DNA of 64,000 nt from [Clostridium] scindens (GCF_019597925.1 NZ_CP080442.1:2646001-2710000); one strand, 5' to 3'; positions 53,236-62,317 are shown, counted from the first letter of the stretch. Notes: generated from the sequence alone by a model not told the origin. Numbers and translations are program-made.

Positions 53236-54333
53236 TTACATTTTTGCTTTCATCTCATCCGCCCATTTTTTCAGTCTCTCATCTTCTAAGACTTTTTTAT
53301 TTAGAATATGGCGAGTATCCCCATCCTTTATGAATGATTTAATTTTTTCATATACGATAAGCGGAGAATTCGCCTGAGCATCGTAGGTGGCCCCACCCAG
53401 ATGAGAAGTCAACGTCACATTGTCAAGCTGCATCCATGGACTATCTGCGGGAAGAGGTTCGACATCATATACATCCAAAGCTGCTCCAGCAATTTTCTTC
53501 GCCGCTAATGCTGCGTACAAAGCCTGATAATCAACCAGTCCTGCCCTTGCTGTATTTACGAAATAGGAATGTGGCTTCATTAATGAAATTTCTTCTTCTC
53601 CTACCAAATTCATAGTATCCTTTGTCAAACGCGCATGAATGCTGACAATGTCCGATTCTCTGAACAATACCTCTTTTTCCACCAGGGTGACATTTGTTCC
53701 TTCTAAAGCTTCCTGCGTCAGGAATGGATCATATGTAAGTATATTCACTTCAAAGCCCGCCATTTTTTTTGCAACCAGACGCCCTATATTTCCAAAGCCT
53801 ACCAGACCAAGCGTTTTGCCTTTCATATCCGGTGTGAAATCGCTATTAGGAAAACGAAGTTTTGTGACTCCCTCTTTTATTTGATGATGGCATTTTGCAA
53901 TATTCCTTATTTCACTTAATATCATTCCAACGGTAAAATCAGATACTGCATTTGCATTTCTTCCTGCTGCATTAAAAACCGCAATCCCATTTTGCGTGGC
54001 TGCTTCCAAATCAACATTTTCAACTCCTCCACGCGCTACACCAATAATCCTTAAATTTTTAGATTTCTTCATTATGGCTTCTGAAAACGGACAGAATGTT
54101 CCTATCATGATTTCCGCATCTGTATTGTCTTTCAGAATCTGCGGAATTTTCATTCCGTTTGCGCCTTTCTTTTCAACTGCAAGTGCCGCTTCTTGAAACG
54201 CATCATCCGTAGGCTCTTCAATCCAGTCTCCTGTTACATAATTTATCTCTCCCATAGAGCGGGCCCCTTGTTCCATTGGTCCTTCCATAGGAAGCATGAT
54301 CGGAACTCTTTCCAGTACCGTAACAATTTTCAT
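53236..54333 (-). CDS. D-2-hydroxyacid dehydrogenase (PGDH-like)
   Basis: The 365-residue protein has the NAD-binding motif GLVGFGNIGRLVAKKM near residue 180 and the catalytic set of the D-2-hydroxyacid dehydrogenases: SIHARLTKDT, NTARAGLVDYQAL (Arg) and the His in SHLGGATYDA near residue 320. It lacks the ACT/regulatory domain of biosynthetic SerA. Its place between EIID and the alcohol dehydrogenase says that the imported substrate or an intermediate is a 2-hydroxyacid or sugar-acid-like compound. Confidence 0.8.
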   Translation of the reverse strand: MKIVTVLERVPIMLPMEGPMEQGARSMGEINYVTGDWIEEPTDDAFQEAALAVEKKGANGMKIPQILKDNTDAEIMIGTFCPFSEAIMKKSKNLRIIGVARGGVENVDLEAATQNGIAVFNAAGRNANAVSDFTVGMILSEIRNIAKCHHQIKEGVTKLRFPNSDFTPDMKGKTLGLVGFGNIGRLVAKKMAGFEVNILTYDPFLTQEALEGTNVTLVEKEVLFRESDIVSIHARLTKDTMNLVGEEEISLMKPHSYFVNTARAGLVDYQALYAALAAKKIAGAALDVYDVEPLPADSPWMQLDNVTLTSHLGGATYDAQANSPLIVYEKIKSFIKDGDTRHILNKKVLEDERLKKWADEMKAKM

Positions 54334-54368
54334 TATTTTGATCCTCCATTTTACTATTTTAAATCAGG

Positions 54369-55187
54369 TTAAAACAATCCAATCAGTGCACCCAAAAGGC
54401 ATCCTACAATAATAAATGCCAAAAGGTACAAATATTTCCCTCCTTTTTTCATATACAGGTAGCATCCAAGTGTAACCAAGGCCGGCAGCAGGCCTGGCAT
54501 CATATTATCCAACATTCCCTGTGCAGTTTCACTTGCCAGCTTAAGCGAAACATTTTGTGCGCACAATGCTCCCAGCATAAACATACCAAGTACACTTGCC
54601 CCTGTAATAAAAGCCTGTATTGTTCCATTTTTCAAAATATTCATGATGGAATTTCGTCCAAGATTATATCCCATATAATAAGTGACGAAACCCATAATTA
54701 TTAAATGAAGCCAGAAAATAGGCTGACCTAAAACACCAATCATCATACCCTTTTGTGCGAATGGCATAAAGAATGACAATAACAATGGCATTGTCGTAAC
54801 ATATACACTATCTCCAAAACCAGCCATCGGCCCCATCATCCCTGTTTTGAACCCATTAATCATTTGATCAGGAATATCTGCTCCTCTTGCCCGTTCTTCT
54901 TCCATAACAATAACCGCTCCATTGATACACGCACCATAGCCAGGGTTTGTAATATATGGTGCTTCCAAATGTCTGTGCATAGAAGCTTTTAGTTCTTCCG
55001 GATTATTTTCGTAGATTTTAGTTAATGCTGGTATCATACTGTATAAGAATCCCAAGGCATAAAAACGTTCCAGATTTTGTGAAATACGCTGTCTGAAAAT
55101 CCAACGTCTAATACACTTATTGCGAATTTTTGATGTTACTACGCTTTTGCTTTCCTCAACACTTACCACGTTTTCGTTATTTTCCAT
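54369..55187 (-). CDS. PTS mannose-family EIID
   Basis: The 272-residue membrane protein has the EIID signatures WIFRQRISQNLERFYALGFLY near residue 30 (shown in part), HLEAPYITNPGYGACINGAV near 90 and MGPMAGFGDSVYV near 125. EIID forms the transport complex with EIIC. The N-terminal 28 residues are a cytoplasmic extension. It follows EIIC by 15 bp. Confidence 0.9.
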   Translation of the reverse strand: MENNENVVSVEESKSVVTSKIRNKCIRRWIFRQRISQNLERFYALGFLYSMIPALTKIYENNPEELKASMHRHLEAPYITNPGYGACINGAVIVMEEERARGADIPDQMINGFKTGMMGPMAGFGDSVYVTTMPLLLSFFMPFAQKGMMIGVLGQPIFWLHLIIMGFVTYYMGYNLGRNSIMNILKNGTIQAFITGASVLGMFMLGALCAQNVSLKLASETAQGMLDNMMPGLLPALVTLGCYLYMKKGGKYLYLLAFIIVGCLLGALIGLF

Positions 55188-55202
55188 TGTTTCCTCCTCC
55201 TT

Positions 55203-55946
55203 TTACGCTTTACTCTTCGTAAACTGCACATGAAGCACTGCCATTGCAATAGCGATTACCGCCAGCGAAACTGTAGACAGACCACCATTAAGTGTCAACA
55301 GTATAAAACCAATCACAAAATATGGAAGCAGCTGCTGGCGTCCTATGGCAAGAATCGCCATAACAAAACCGATTACCGGAAGCACTCCACCCAAAACTAC
55401 AAATCCAGCACTCATCCAGTCCGGAATCATTGCAACTAAAGTAGCTGTATAATTTGCTCCCAGGTATGTAATGATTGCAACCGGAAAAAATCTCAAAATA
55501 AAACTAACAAGAAGTGGACCAACTGTTGCATCAAATTCAATTGCCCGAATGTCCAGTTTATCAATATCCTTTTCTGCTTTATGAACCCAATAACCATTTA
55601 CTACCCGGCGGACATTATCCAAAAGTCCACCCAGGACTCCAAATGGAACTGCAAGCACAACCGCTGTCTCTACATCTAAGCCAGCCGCTAATGCTGCTGG
55701 AATCGCAATACAGGATGCCAGTCCATAATCGGATGGCATATTTGCAGCAATTGAAAACGCCCCCATATAAATCAGTTGAATTCCCGCTCCTAAAATAATC
55801 CCCTGCGAAAGATCCCCAAAAATAAGCCCAAAAACTGCTCCCAATACAATAGGTGCCTGTAAAATATTTGCCAGCGTATGTTCTGACCAACTGACAAAAT
55901 AAATCAAACCTACAATAACCGCCAATAGAAACATATTATCACTCAT
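55203..55946 (-). CDS. PTS mannose-family EIIC
   Basis: The 247-residue polytopic protein has the EIIC pattern: LANILQAPIVLGAVFGLIFG near residue 26 and LGAGIQLIYMGAFSIAANMPSD (shown in part) near 50, then several helices. It forms the sugar channel with EIID. The ribosome site GGAGGAAA precedes the ATG. Confidence 0.9.
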   Translation of the reverse strand: MSDNMFLLAVIVGLIYFVSWSEHTLANILQAPIVLGAVFGLIFGDLSQGIILGAGIQLIYMGAFSIAANMPSDYGLASCIAIPAALAAGLDVETAVVLAVPFGVLGGLLDNVRRVVNGYWVHKAEKDIDKLDIRAIEFDATVGPLLVSFILRFFPVAIITYLGANYTATLVAMIPDWMSAGFVVLGGVLPVIGFVMAILAIGRQQLLPYFVIGFILLTLNGGLSTVSLAVIAIAMAVLHVQFTKSKA

Positions 55947-55963
55947 GATTTTCCTCCTTTAGT

Positions 55964-56425
55964 TTAGAACACTATCTTTTTATCTTCGGGTACCCCCTGG
56001 CAATAGATATTAATTCCCTTACCCTTTAACTGCTGCAGAGTCTTTTCTTCTTCCTCTGAAACATAAAAGGTAATATAAATCTTTTTCTTTCCTGCCCCGC
56101 TTGGGCCCTGTCCCAAATCTAATTCTTTGTATTTCAGCCCCGCTTCATAAGCAGCATTTGCAGTGGCGACATCATGGAAGATTAACATAACCCGTCCTCG
56201 TTCCATTCTTCCTTCTTTGTATAATGCAACAGCCTCATCTGTTGTACATATCAATACTTCTATATTGGGATCTGGCACTGCACAAGTATATAGTTCTTTC
56301 ATAAATGGATCCTTTGCAACTATATCGCTTACCGCAATAATTGTATCTGCATTCAGAAATTTAAGCCATATAGCTGCAACCTGACCATGAATCAGCCTTG
56401 CATCAATTCTTGTTAATGAAATCAT
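55964..56425 (-). CDS. PTS mannose-family EIIB
   Basis: The 153-residue protein starts with MISLTRIDARLIHGQVAAIW; the phospho-His is near residue 14. It lies between EIIA and EIIC, the usual place, so it is the main EIIB of the transporter. Confidence 0.9.
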   Translation of the reverse strand: MISLTRIDARLIHGQVAAIWLKFLNADTIIAVSDIVAKDPFMKELYTCAVPDPNIEVLICTTDEAVALYKEGRMERGRVMLIFHDVATANAAYEAGLKYKELDLGQGPSGAGKKKIYITFYVSEEEEKTLQQLKGKGINIYCQGVPEDKKIVF

Positions 56426-56445
56426 ATTCCTTATTTCTCCTTCCC

Positions 56446-56892
56446 TTATTTATGCTTTGATAAATTTTCCAGCCATTCTGTAATATTTGCAACACCTCTT
56501 TTTCCAGCGTCAACTGCCATCTTTTGCAATTGTTCCGGAGTACTTTTCCCTCGGCTGGTCAGAACCTCCAACATCATTGGAACATTCACTCCCGATACAA
56601 CATACATTTTTTCCTCCTTTACTCTGGATGTCATACACACTTGATTAAAAGGGGTTCCTGCCATCAAATCAACGAAAACTATCGATGCCCCAAAGTCCTC
56701 ATACACCTCTTCAAATGTTTGTCGGAATTCTTCCGGATCATCTCCCGCCTCTAATGCAATGCCAGCACATTTATCTATGCCGCCGGCAATTAATGCTGCT
56801 GTATCCAGCATGGACAGTGCAAGAGTCCCATGACTTAATACAATCACCCCGATCATTTCATTCTTGTTTTCATACATCACATACTTTTTCAT
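56446..56892 (-). CDS. PTS mannose-family EIIA
   Basis: The 148-residue protein has the EIIA fold with the phospho-His in IVLSHGTLALSML near residue 20 and the VFVDLMAGTPFNQVCM segment near residue 75. ATG 56892 has AGGAGG upstream. It receives phosphate from HPr. Directly adjacent to the enzyme I gene. Confidence 0.9.
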   Translation of the reverse strand: MKKYVMYENKNEMIGVIVLSHGTLALSMLDTAALIAGGIDKCAGIALEAGDDPEEFRQTFEEVYEDFGASIVFVDLMAGTPFNQVCMTSRVKEEKMYVVSGVNVPMMLEVLTSRGKSTPEQLQKMAVDAGKRGVANITEWLENLSKHK

Positions 56893-58614
56893 CTACTTTT
56901 CCTCCTTTCCCTCTAAAAGTTTTTTTATATCTGATGCAGTATTCATTTTGAACACCTTATCCACTAATTTATTGCATTTTTTACAATCGAGTTTTGCCAA
57001 TGATTTTCGGATTTTTAAAATGGATTTTGGTACCGTAGATAATTCATCTATTCCCAACCCTATCCAGAGTGGCAGCAGTCGTCTATCTCCTCCCGCTTCC
57101 CCACATATTCCACACTCGATTCCCTCTTTATGTGCGGCTTCTGCAATATTTTTGATTAATTTCAAAACTGCAGGATGATAAATGGTATACAATTCTGAAA
57201 CCGCTTCATTACCTCTGTCAACAGCCAATGTATACTGTGTCAGATCATTGGTTCCGATTGAAAAAAAGTCTACCTTCTTTGCAAATTCATTTGCCAGAAT
57301 GGCGGCCGAAGGAATTTCCATCATCATACCAACCGGAATTTTGTCTTTTATCAAAACGCCTTCTTTCCTCAAGGCATCTGCCACATTTTGAAGTTCTTCC
57401 TTCGCCGCTTCCAATTCTTCTATTGATGAAATCATAGGAAACATAATAGCCAGATTCCCATATTCAGATGCACGGAGCAATGCACGGAGCTGCGTTTGAA
57501 ACAGTTCTTTCCTTTTTAGACATAACCGAATTGCTCGAAAACCAAGAAACGGATTACTTTCTTCTTCAATATCAATTGCTTTTTGTGGCTTATCCCCCCC
57601 TATGTCGAGTGTTCTTACAATCACTCGCTTTGTACCCATCACCTCCAAAGCTTTTTTATATTCTTGAAATTGTTCCTCTTCAGAAGGTAATGTGTCACGG
57701 TTCAAATATAAAAATTCGCTTCTGAAAAGTCCAATTCCTTCCGCACCTTCTTGAAGCGCGTTCCGTGCTTCGGCACCATTTCCAATATTTCCGTAAAGAG
57801 AAATTGTCTTTCCATCTCTTGTTTTCGACGGACAGCCAATGTATTTTTTTAATTGATGCACTTCCTCTTCTTGTCTTCGTACATCATCTTTTGCTTTTTC
57901 AATTTCTTCCTCTGATGCATGTATAATTATATTGCCTGCGTCCCCATCTAAAATAATCATTTCCTCTGTATCCATATGCTCCATTGCATCTGCAATTCCA
58001 GCAACAGCCGGAATACCTAATGATTTTGCAATAATAGCTGCATGTGAAGTCGGCCCACCCACTTCGCTCACAATGCCTTTTACATATGAAAAATCCATTT
58101 TCATTGTCATAGAAGGTGTCAATTCATGGGTGACGATAATGCAAGGTTCCTTAGTTGGGATACTCCCAAGTTCTGAATGCAAAATTTCCGAAATCAATTG
58201 ATTACGAATATCCCGGATATCTGATGCCCGCGCTTGGAACAACTCACTGTCGGATTCACTCATAGTTTTTTCAATGAATTTCAGCTGTTCTTCAACAGCT
58301 AACGAAGCATTTTTCTTTTCACACTCAATTTTCTGTTGTACCGGAGATATAAATGAGTATTGATCTTTTAAAATTGCTGCATGCACAGCAAATACTTCCG
58401 CTTCTTTACCTCCAACCCTTTTCTTTGCCTCTTTTTCCATTTTTTCTATCTTAGTAATTGTTTTATGGCATGCCTCAATGAAATTGCCTACTTCTGCTTT
58501 TACATCATAGATTTTTTCATTTGGAATTTCTTTTTTTTCCTGTTCTATAAAATAAGGCTTTTCCACTGCCATTCCCGGAGATATTGGAATCCCTTTATAT
58601 TCCTGTTTATCCAA
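56893..58614 (-). CDS. PTS enzyme I, island copy
   Basis: The 573-residue protein has the phospho-His loop GGPTSHAAIIAKSLGIPAVAG near residue 190 (Thr-Ser-His), GIGLFRSEFLYLNRD near residue 292, and the PEP-binding MMEIPSAAI and FSIGTNDLTQYTLAVDRGNE near 455 (shown in part). It starts with TTG immediately after the HPr stop, with GGGGGAAG overlapping the HPr end. An enzyme I inside a sugar-specific operon makes the transporter independent of the cell's general PTS proteins. Confidence 0.9.
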   Translation of the reverse strand: MDKQEYKGIPISPGMAVEKPYFIEQEKKEIPNEKIYDVKAEVGNFIEACHKTITKIEKMEKEAKKRVGGKEAEVFAVHAAILKDQYSFISPVQQKIECEKKNASLAVEEQLKFIEKTMSESDSELFQARASDIRDIRNQLISEILHSELGSIPTKEPCIIVTHELTPSMTMKMDFSYVKGIVSEVGGPTSHAAIIAKSLGIPAVAGIADAMEHMDTEEMIILDGDAGNIIIHASEEEIEKAKDDVRRQEEEVHQLKKYIGCPSKTRDGKTISLYGNIGNGAEARNALQEGAEGIGLFRSEFLYLNRDTLPSEEEQFQEYKKALEVMGTKRVIVRTLDIGGDKPQKAIDIEEESNPFLGFRAIRLCLKRKELFQTQLRALLRASEYGNLAIMFPMISSIEELEAAKEELQNVADALRKEGVLIKDKIPVGMMMEIPSAAILANEFAKKVDFFSIGTNDLTQYTLAVDRGNEAVSELYTIYHPAVLKLIKNIAEAAHKEGIECGICGEAGGDRRLLPLWIGLGIDELSTVPKSILKIRKSLAKLDCKKCNKLVDKVFKMNTASDIKKLLEGKEEK

Positions 58615-58881
58615 TTATTCTTCCCCCAATCCTGCAGCAATTTCTGTTATCATCTTATTGACCGCCTCCCTTTCATCACTACCTTCCACTATCAATTCAA
58701 TTTCTTTTCCACATTCAATGCAGCTGCTAAGGACGTCAATGATAGATTTCGCATTTCGAATCTGACCATTTGCTGTGTAAGTTATTTCACTTTCAAACTC
58801 TTGTGCAATTTCGACAAAATAGTATGCCGGTCTTGCATGTAATCCCATTTTATTCACAATTACAGCCTTTTTCTTAATCAT
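58615..58881 (-). CDS. HPr, island copy
   Basis: From ATG 58881 (AAAGGAG six bases upstream; an earlier ATG at 58914 is less good) the product is 88 residues, with the phospho-His in MGLHARPAYYF and the Ser-46 region NAKSIIDVLSSC. It is the first gene of the operon. Its GLHARPAYYF core differs from the chromosomal GLHLRPAGIF, so the two may interact with different enzyme I partners. Confidence 0.9.
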   Translation of the reverse strand: MIKKKAVIVNKMGLHARPAYYFVEIAQEFESEITYTANGQIRNAKSIIDVLSSCIECGKEIELIVEGSDEREAVNKMITEIAAGLGEE

Positions 58882-58978
58882 CTTTTTATCTCCTTTTACT
58901 ATTTTTTTGTTCATTTTCTATTTTTTTTATTATATTTCACCAAATCAAATCAGAAAAGTACGCACTTTTATTTCCATA

Positions 58979-58996
58979 AGTATCTCAAAAGATACT
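58979..58996. promoter_or_regulatory. Perfect palindrome upstream of the PTS operon
   Basis: AGTATCT-CAAA-AGATACT is a perfect 7-bp inverted repeat, about 95 bp upstream of the HPr start. It suits a dimeric regulator such as the HxlR protein encoded 450 bp away. Confidence 0.5.
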
Positions 58997-59041
58997 ACTT
59001 CATATCAGCGTCCCGCTTTGCACTATGCAAATATAGTTCAT

Positions 59042-59338
59042 CTATTGAAGGAAAGATTCTACAACAAATGTTTTATCACAGCAGGAAATTAGGAAGAAAA
59101 TGCAGATAATCGAACAGGAACTTAAATCTTCTACATGGAGAGTTTTGGAAACAAATAGTAAGTTTGAATAGACACGAAGTTCTCTGAGAATCATAAACAC
59201 ACAATGACAATGAACAAATGCAGCCAGTTTGGAATACATATGAAAAGAACGAAGTTGATTGTACGTGTTGCCACAGGTAGGGCAAAATCTACTTTTACAA
59301 CGAAAAGGAACAAACTTTATGCGCCACAATGAGGGCAT
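59042..59338 (-). pseudogene. Remnant of an IS91-type transposase
   Basis: The 98-residue frame has the zinc-binding start typical of IS91-like transposases (FVPFRCKSRFCPTCGNTY) and the following piece FVHCHCVFMILRELRVY, which corresponds to the HxH...PxxLR block at the beginning of the Y2 domain. Between and after them the sequence is shortened, and the catalytic Tyr pair is missing. It is a short internal remnant, on the edge of the island. Confidence 0.6.
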
Positions 59339-59364
59339 GTTTTACAATAAAGTAGTACAAAAAA

Positions 59365-59392
59365 GCCCTGCCTCTTATGAATGAGGAAGGGC
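59365..59392 (-). terminator. Terminator after the HxlR gene
   Basis: GCCCTGCCTC pairs with GAGGAAGGGC (one mismatch) and on the minus strand is followed by TTTTTTG. Confidence 0.75.
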
Positions 59393-59452
59393 ACTAAAAA
59401 CATACTTTTTAAGTTTCAATTTTTATAAACAGATTTAATTTTAGTATAATAA

Positions 59453-59812
59453 TTAAGAATCTAAATTGTCTACGGAAAAGGGAGAAGAGGTACTGGTATT
59501 GTTTCTTTCACTATATTTAAATCCCCAATTAACCAATGATTCTAATACCGGAATGAATTCTTCTCCAATTGGAGTTAAAGAATACTCAGTACGAGGTGGA
59601 ACTTCGGGATACACTTTTTTGATGAGCATTCCATCATCCAGTAATTGACGCAAATTATTCGAAAGAGTGCGTTGAGTAATTCCGGGATTGTGATATAAAA
59701 GTTCTCCAAAACGTTTGGGGCCACTGGCTAAATAAAAAATAATATGTAGTTTCCACTTGTTAGTTATAACCTTTTGGGAGCATTCAATGCTCATAATAAT
59801 TGAATTTTTCAT
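59453..59812 (-). CDS. HxlR-family transcriptional regulator
   Basis: The 119-residue winged-helix protein has the HxlR pattern: WKLHIIFYLASGPKRFGELL near residue 21, GITQRTLSNNLRQLLDDGML near 45 (recognition helix) and PPRTEYSLTPIGEEFIPVL. Unlike most members the conserved N-terminal Cys is present as SIECSQKVI (Cys 10). It is on the same strand as the PTS operon but separated from it by a terminator, so it acts in trans if it controls it. Confidence 0.85.
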   Translation of the reverse strand: MKNSIIMSIECSQKVITNKWKLHIIFYLASGPKRFGELLYHNPGITQRTLSNNLRQLLDDGMLIKKVYPEVPPRTEYSLTPIGEEFIPVLESLVNWGFKYSERNNTSTSSPFSVDNLDS

Positions 59813-59906
59813 GAGAAAATTGTAACATATTTAATTTTAATTGTAAATAAATGAAAAACTTGAGTTTCCGCAGTTATATCCACAGAACCGATATTTCTGT
59901 TTCTAA

Positions 59907-60010
59907 ATATACAAATACCGTATTAATTGCAAGAAAAGTACAAAAAAGCAGGCTTTCTGACGAATATATTCAGAAAACCTGCTTGCCTTTACTTTTTTGC
60001 CGCCCTAAAC
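59907..60010. repeat. 104-bp direct repeat, right copy (end and terminator of the SPFH gene)
   Basis: Identical to 50368-50471. Here it holds the last codon and stop (60005-60010) of the SPFH gene and its terminator hairpin (59946-59984), so this is the functional original context. Confidence 0.95.
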
Positions 60011-61354
60011 TACATCTCCATCATCAAAGGGATCTCCACATTCTGGGCAGAACTTAGGCGGATTCTTCATATCTTTCGGTTCCCAGCCGCATTTATCACA
60101 GCGGTATTGGGGGACTCCCGCCGGCTTCTTCGCTCCGCACTCTGTACAGAATTTGCCCTTGTTCACCGTCCCGCAGGAACACGTCCAGCCCTCCTCAGGT
60201 ATCGGCTTGGGCGCGCCGCATTCCTGGCAGAACTTTCCAGTATTCCCTGCCATGCCGCAGGCACAGGTCCACCCATCCATCACGGGGGTCCCGGGCTGAT
60301 AAGGCGCTGCCTGAGGTTTGACATTCTGCGGTCCTTGCCCCGTCTGCTGCCCCATCTGGTAAAGGTTCTGCGCATTCATGCCTCCCAGCGTTCCTGCCAT
60401 TCCCATGCCCATAAAAGCCATGGCCGGACCTGCATTCTCATTCTTTGCCGCCGCCTGCATTGCCGCCGCCTGCGCCTGCGCCAGGTGGGCCGCTGCCATG
60501 GTCGGATCCTTCATCACTGCCGTCCGCTGCAGTTCCTTAATATATGCCTCATCCTCCTCGGATGCGGTCACGCTGTTCACACCTATGGATACGATCTCAA
60601 TTCCCCGGATGTCCTCCCATTTATCCGACAGGACTTCCTTCAGGGCATCTGCCAGTTCCATCGTATGGCCCGGCAGCGCGCTGTAACGGACGCCCATCTC
60701 GGATATTTTGGCAAATGCGGGCTGGAGCGCTGTCAAAAGTTCGCTTTTGAGCTGGCTGTCCAGATCCTTTGTCGTAAATTCATCGTCCACATTGCCGCAT
60801 ACATTCTTATAGAATAGGATCGGATTGTTCAGCTGATAGGAATATTGTCCAAAACACCGGATCGCAATATCCATATCCAGCCCGATATTATGGTCTACGA
60901 CTCTGAATGGCACCGGATTCGGCGTGCCATACTTATTTCCCATCATTTCCTTTGTGTTAAAGAAATAGACCCTCTGGTCGTTTCCAGTCTCTCCGCCCAT
61001 CGTAAAACGTTTCTTAAGGGTATTCCAGGAATCCAGAAGCCCTTTTCCAAAACCTCCGTAGAATATGGTGGGCTCTGTAGAACTATCCCAGATGAACTCG
61101 CCCGGCTCGGATGAAAATTCCACCACCTTGCCCTGTTCTACGATCATCATGCACTGCCCCTCGTTGACTGCTATGACAGAGCCATTACTGATAATATTGT
61201 CGCTTCCCTTTTTATTGGAGCCTCTTCTGGTCGTACGTTTGACTCCCTTGGTCACGATCACTCCGTCCTCCAGAGAATCGCAATAGAAGTATTCCCTCCA
61301 CTGGTCTGCCAGCACTCCTCCAACTGATCCTAATGCCGCTTTAATCAATCCCAT
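60005..61354 (-). CDS. YdjI-like SPFH-domain protein with zinc ribbons
   Basis: The 449-residue protein starts with a virion-core/SPFH domain (about residues 20-290: GVIVTKGVKRTTRRG, then GEFIWDSSTEPTIFYGGFG), followed by an Ala/Gly/Gln-rich linker and three zinc ribbons: CACGMAGNTGKFCQECG, CSCGTVNKGKFCTECG and CDKCGWEPKDMKNPPKFCPECG (in two halves). This is the architecture of B. subtilis YdjI, which with YdjG and YdjH forms a membrane complex linked to PspA. Its last codon and terminator are the island's repeat. Confidence 0.8.
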   Translation of the reverse strand: MGLIKAALGSVGGVLADQWREYFYCDSLEDGVIVTKGVKRTTRRGSNKKGSDNIISNGSVIAVNEGQCMMIVEQGKVVEFSSEPGEFIWDSSTEPTIFYGGFGKGLLDSWNTLKKRFTMGGETGNDQRVYFFNTKEMMGNKYGTPNPVPFRVVDHNIGLDMDIAIRCFGQYSYQLNNPILFYKNVCGNVDDEFTTKDLDSQLKSELLTALQPAFAKISEMGVRYSALPGHTMELADALKEVLSDKWEDIRGIEIVSIGVNSVTASEEDEAYIKELQRTAVMKDPTMAAAHLAQAQAAAMQAAAKNENAGPAMAFMGMGMAGTLGGMNAQNLYQMGQQTGQGPQNVKPQAAPYQPGTPVMDGWTCACGMAGNTGKFCQECGAPKPIPEEGWTCSCGTVNKGKFCTECGAKKPAGVPQYRCDKCGWEPKDMKNPPKFCPECGDPFDDGDVV

Positions 61355-61371
61355 ATCTGTATCCTCCTGCT

Positions 61372-62298
61372 CTAAAATTTACCGCTGGCGCCGCCATGCA
61401 TATTCCCATGCTTATCCTTGTGCAGCGTGGTCTTGTTACGACTGCCATAATTCTGTCTGTTGTCCTGCTTTTGCTCGATCGGCTTCTTCGTGATGCTGCT
61501 GGTAAGAAAGATATCTCTCTTGCGTATCTGAGACGCAGCATCTCCTCTCTGGTAGCCCTGGGCGTCTTTCTGCATATTTGCCGTCTTCATCCCGGACTTC
61601 AGGGATGCCATATAAAGTATGGTCAGAATCAGTCCGCAGACAAGTGCCGGTATGATATAATCCTCCGGGCCTTTCGGCTCCTTAGGTTTTGCGTCCGTTT
61701 CTTCCGCCGTTTCTTCTGCCTTTTCTTCCTGCTTGCTCTCTGCCTCCTTCTGCCCATCAGCGATAGCAGAGGCCAGGGCGTCGCCGAGTTTATTTTCTTC
61801 TTTTTGCGGATTCAGATTGCGCTCAAGCGTCTTATTAAGTTCCTTCAAGTAAGATTGAAATCCCTGATAGTACTGGTCAGAGGAAAAATATCCGGATGCC
61901 GCGTGATCTCCCAATGCGGACAAGTCGTAATCGGAAAACATGGTCATGGCCGCCCCGTTGGTGGAGATTGCCCATTCCCTGCTACCCATGTCCAGCAGAA
62001 ACATGATTCCGTCTTTCCCTTCTCCAATCCCATATCCTCTATTCACATACTGCAGGTCAGCCTCCGCCTGGGCTGTGCCTTCCTGCCTCCGATTCTCCGT
62101 CATCAGCACAATGTCTATCTGGTATTGCTGGATCAGTTCATCAATCTGGCTTGACAGCTGAGTCTCATCATAATCCGACAGAATCCCTGCATCATCTATG
62201 ACTTTGGGCAGATCCGTCCCTTCGCTGGCCGCCACTGGAATGACATTTGCAACTAGCAGGCATAGGGCTGCCACAATCAACCGTAATCTCTTCATCAT
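61372..62298 (-). CDS. YdjH-like TPM-domain membrane protein
   Basis: A signal peptide (LRLIVAALCLLVANVIPVAA) is followed by a TPM domain (about residues 30-170: VIDDAGILSDYDETQLSSQI and GIGEGKDGIMFLLDM), a charged Glu/Lys-rich linker (about 175-215), one membrane helix (YIIPALVCGLILTILYMAS) and a basic tail ending in GGASGKF. This is the YdjH type. It starts 18 bp before... that is, just upstream of the SPFH gene, and is co-transcribed with it. Confidence 0.8.
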   Translation of the reverse strand: MMKRLRLIVAALCLLVANVIPVAASEGTDLPKVIDDAGILSDYDETQLSSQIDELIQQYQIDIVLMTENRRQEGTAQAEADLQYVNRGYGIGEGKDGIMFLLDMGSREWAISTNGAAMTMFSDYDLSALGDHAASGYFSSDQYYQGFQSYLKELNKTLERNLNPQKEENKLGDALASAIADGQKEAESKQEEKAEETAEETDAKPKEPKGPEDYIIPALVCGLILTILYMASLKSGMKTANMQKDAQGYQRGDAASQIRKRDIFLTSSITKKPIEQKQDNRQNYGSRNKTTLHKDKHGNMHGGASGKF

Positions 62299-62317
62299 CT
62301 TCTACCCTTTCCTACAA

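Larger units (their letters stand above)
50368..60010. mobile_element. 9.5-kb genomic island with a complete mannose-family PTS, bounded by 104-bp direct repeats
   Basis: The segment between the two repeats (50472-59906) is more AT-rich than both flanks and carries a single minus-strand sugar operon, an HxlR regulator and a transposase remnant. The right repeat copy is part of the SPFH gene's end and terminator; the left copy is the same sequence detached from any gene. This is the pattern left by integration into a gene end, or by recombination between two terminators. No integrase is encoded inside, so it is either no longer mobile or moved by other means. Confidence 0.75.

Noticed and set aside
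50472..59906. Composite transposon as the explanation of the island
   Set aside because: The flanking repeats contain a terminator and a gene end, not insertion-sequence ends; the only transposase trace is a short dead fragment inside.
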